A DNA stretch of 5,324 nt from Gemmatimonadaceae bacterium. GTDB lineage: Bacteria > Gemmatimonadota > Gemmatimonadetes > Gemmatimonadales > Gemmatimonadaceae. The notes under the pieces were generated by a model. The model ran no database searches. It saw nothing but the letters and a program-made list of their open reading frames with translations, and was not told where the DNA came from. The DNA lies in contig JADGGM010000260.1 in assembly GCA_019689955.1 (NCBI GenBank), positions 1 to 5,324 of the forward strand, in the 5' to 3' direction. The position numbers and the translations under genes were made by a program. This document shows, piece by piece, positions 5,073-5,324 of this stretch; position 1 is the first letter of the stretch, and every line of letters begins with the position of its first letter.

Positions 5073-5324
5073 GGGCGCGCCCCATCGCCAACACGCCGGC
5101 AGCGGGGGCAAATCGCCATAGCATGCGCAAATCCGGCCGCAACAGCCCGCCACTCGGCGATGCGAGGTGAGATGCGCCACGGCATGTTGCGCCGGCACAA
5201 CAGCAGGAGAGCGGGCGCACGATCATCGTGGCGACTGCGACCCCAAGATTCCATTGCGAACCTCGCGCTGCTCCTTCCGTTGGGGGTAGCGCTCGGGCTC
5301 TTGCTCGCTGACACGTAGCGAACC
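5073..5324. other. Upstream intergenic region, no confident gene
   Basis: No confident coding sequence is seen in the 250 bases upstream of the -24/-12 element. The region holds the 18-bp palindrome (5185-5202) and a perfect 13-bp odd palindrome CACGAT-C-ATCGTG (5218-5230). On the plus strand a 52-codon frame from ATG at 5160 to TAG at 5316-5318 ends with a hydrophobic DSIANLALLLPLG segment, weakly like the D-x3-N...P-L-G core of VanZ-family membrane proteins, but it lacks the preceding transmembrane helix. On the minus strand a frame is open from the right edge to TAA at 5064-5062 with no recognisable motif. A decayed gene or simple intergenic DNA are both possible. Confidence 0.4.
5185..5202. 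promoter_or_regulatory. 18-bp imperfect palindrome, possible activator site
   Basis: TGTTGCGCCGGCACAACA has 9-bp arms that are complementary except at one position. Its centre is about 147 bp upstream of the start predicted from the -24/-12 element, within the normal range for enhancer-binding proteins of sigma-54 promoters. The 8-mer CGCCGGCA recurs at 5095-5102, closer to the promoter. The symmetry is seen directly; binding is inference. Confidence 0.35.

Noticed and set aside
5185..5210. CRISPR or transposon end repeats
   Set aside because: Only single palindromes; no regularly spaced repeats, target duplications or transposase anywhere in the window.
5062..5324. Minus-strand frame open from the right edge to TAA at 5064-5062, as the C-terminus of an upstream gene
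   Set aside because: The translation has clustered Cys, Arg and Ala with no recognisable motif, and the stop lies within the -24/-12 element; not supported enough to call.
1..5324. tRNA or rRNA genes
   Set aside because: No cloverleaf with a T-loop GTTCRA and CCA-end arrangement, and no rRNA-like conserved stretches were seen on either strand.

Overview
The window is very GC-rich DNA with tightly packed genes, all read from the minus strand. The strong G/C bias at third codon positions and the gene content fit a Gram-negative-type soil or freshwater bacterium that makes an exosortase-associated (XrtA/PEP-CTERM-type) exopolysaccharide. Gemmatimonadota, or a high-GC proteobacterium, are my best guesses. 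This rests on overall protein flavour, not on a phylogenetic marker.

Layout, in the direction of transcription (right to left). (1) 5002-5324: upstream region with a good match to a sigma-54 (-24/-12) promoter at 5057-5072 and an 18-bp imperfect palindrome about 150 bp upstream of the predicted start, a plausible enhancer-binding-protein site. (2) 544-5001: a four-gene operon with almost no spacing: polysaccharide deacetylase (NodB fold with the DUF3473-type C-terminus of the XrtA/PEP-CTERM subfamily), FemAB-like aminoacyl/acyl transferase (XrtA/PEP-CTERM subfamily), DegT/DnrJ/EryC1/StrS PLP aminotransferase, and GT4-type glycosyltransferase. The junctions are TGA-CG-ATG, GTGA (4-nt overlap) and again TGA-CG-ATG, so translation is probably coupled. 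(3) 412-504: two hairpins, one a fair terminator candidate for the operon. (4) 127-222: a clear cyclic-di-GMP-I (GEMM-I) riboswitch aptamer on the minus strand. (5) 1-117: a GAGGU ribosome binding site, a GTG start and the first ~34 codons of a secreted, probably lipid-anchored protein that runs off the left edge.

How it fits together: the four enzymes would build and tailor a surface polysaccharide. The aminotransferase supplies an amino sugar, the glycosyltransferase builds the glycan, the deacetylase can expose amines, and the FemAB-like enzyme can acylate amines. The next transcription unit on the same strand carries a c-di-GMP sensor in its 5' UTR and encodes an envelope protein. The locus therefore joins an EPS operon, possibly under sigma-54 control, with a gene controlled by the second messenger that usually governs EPS and biofilm. 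The least expected feature is a 12-nt perfect complement between the 5' strand of the aptamer and codons early in the regulated gene.
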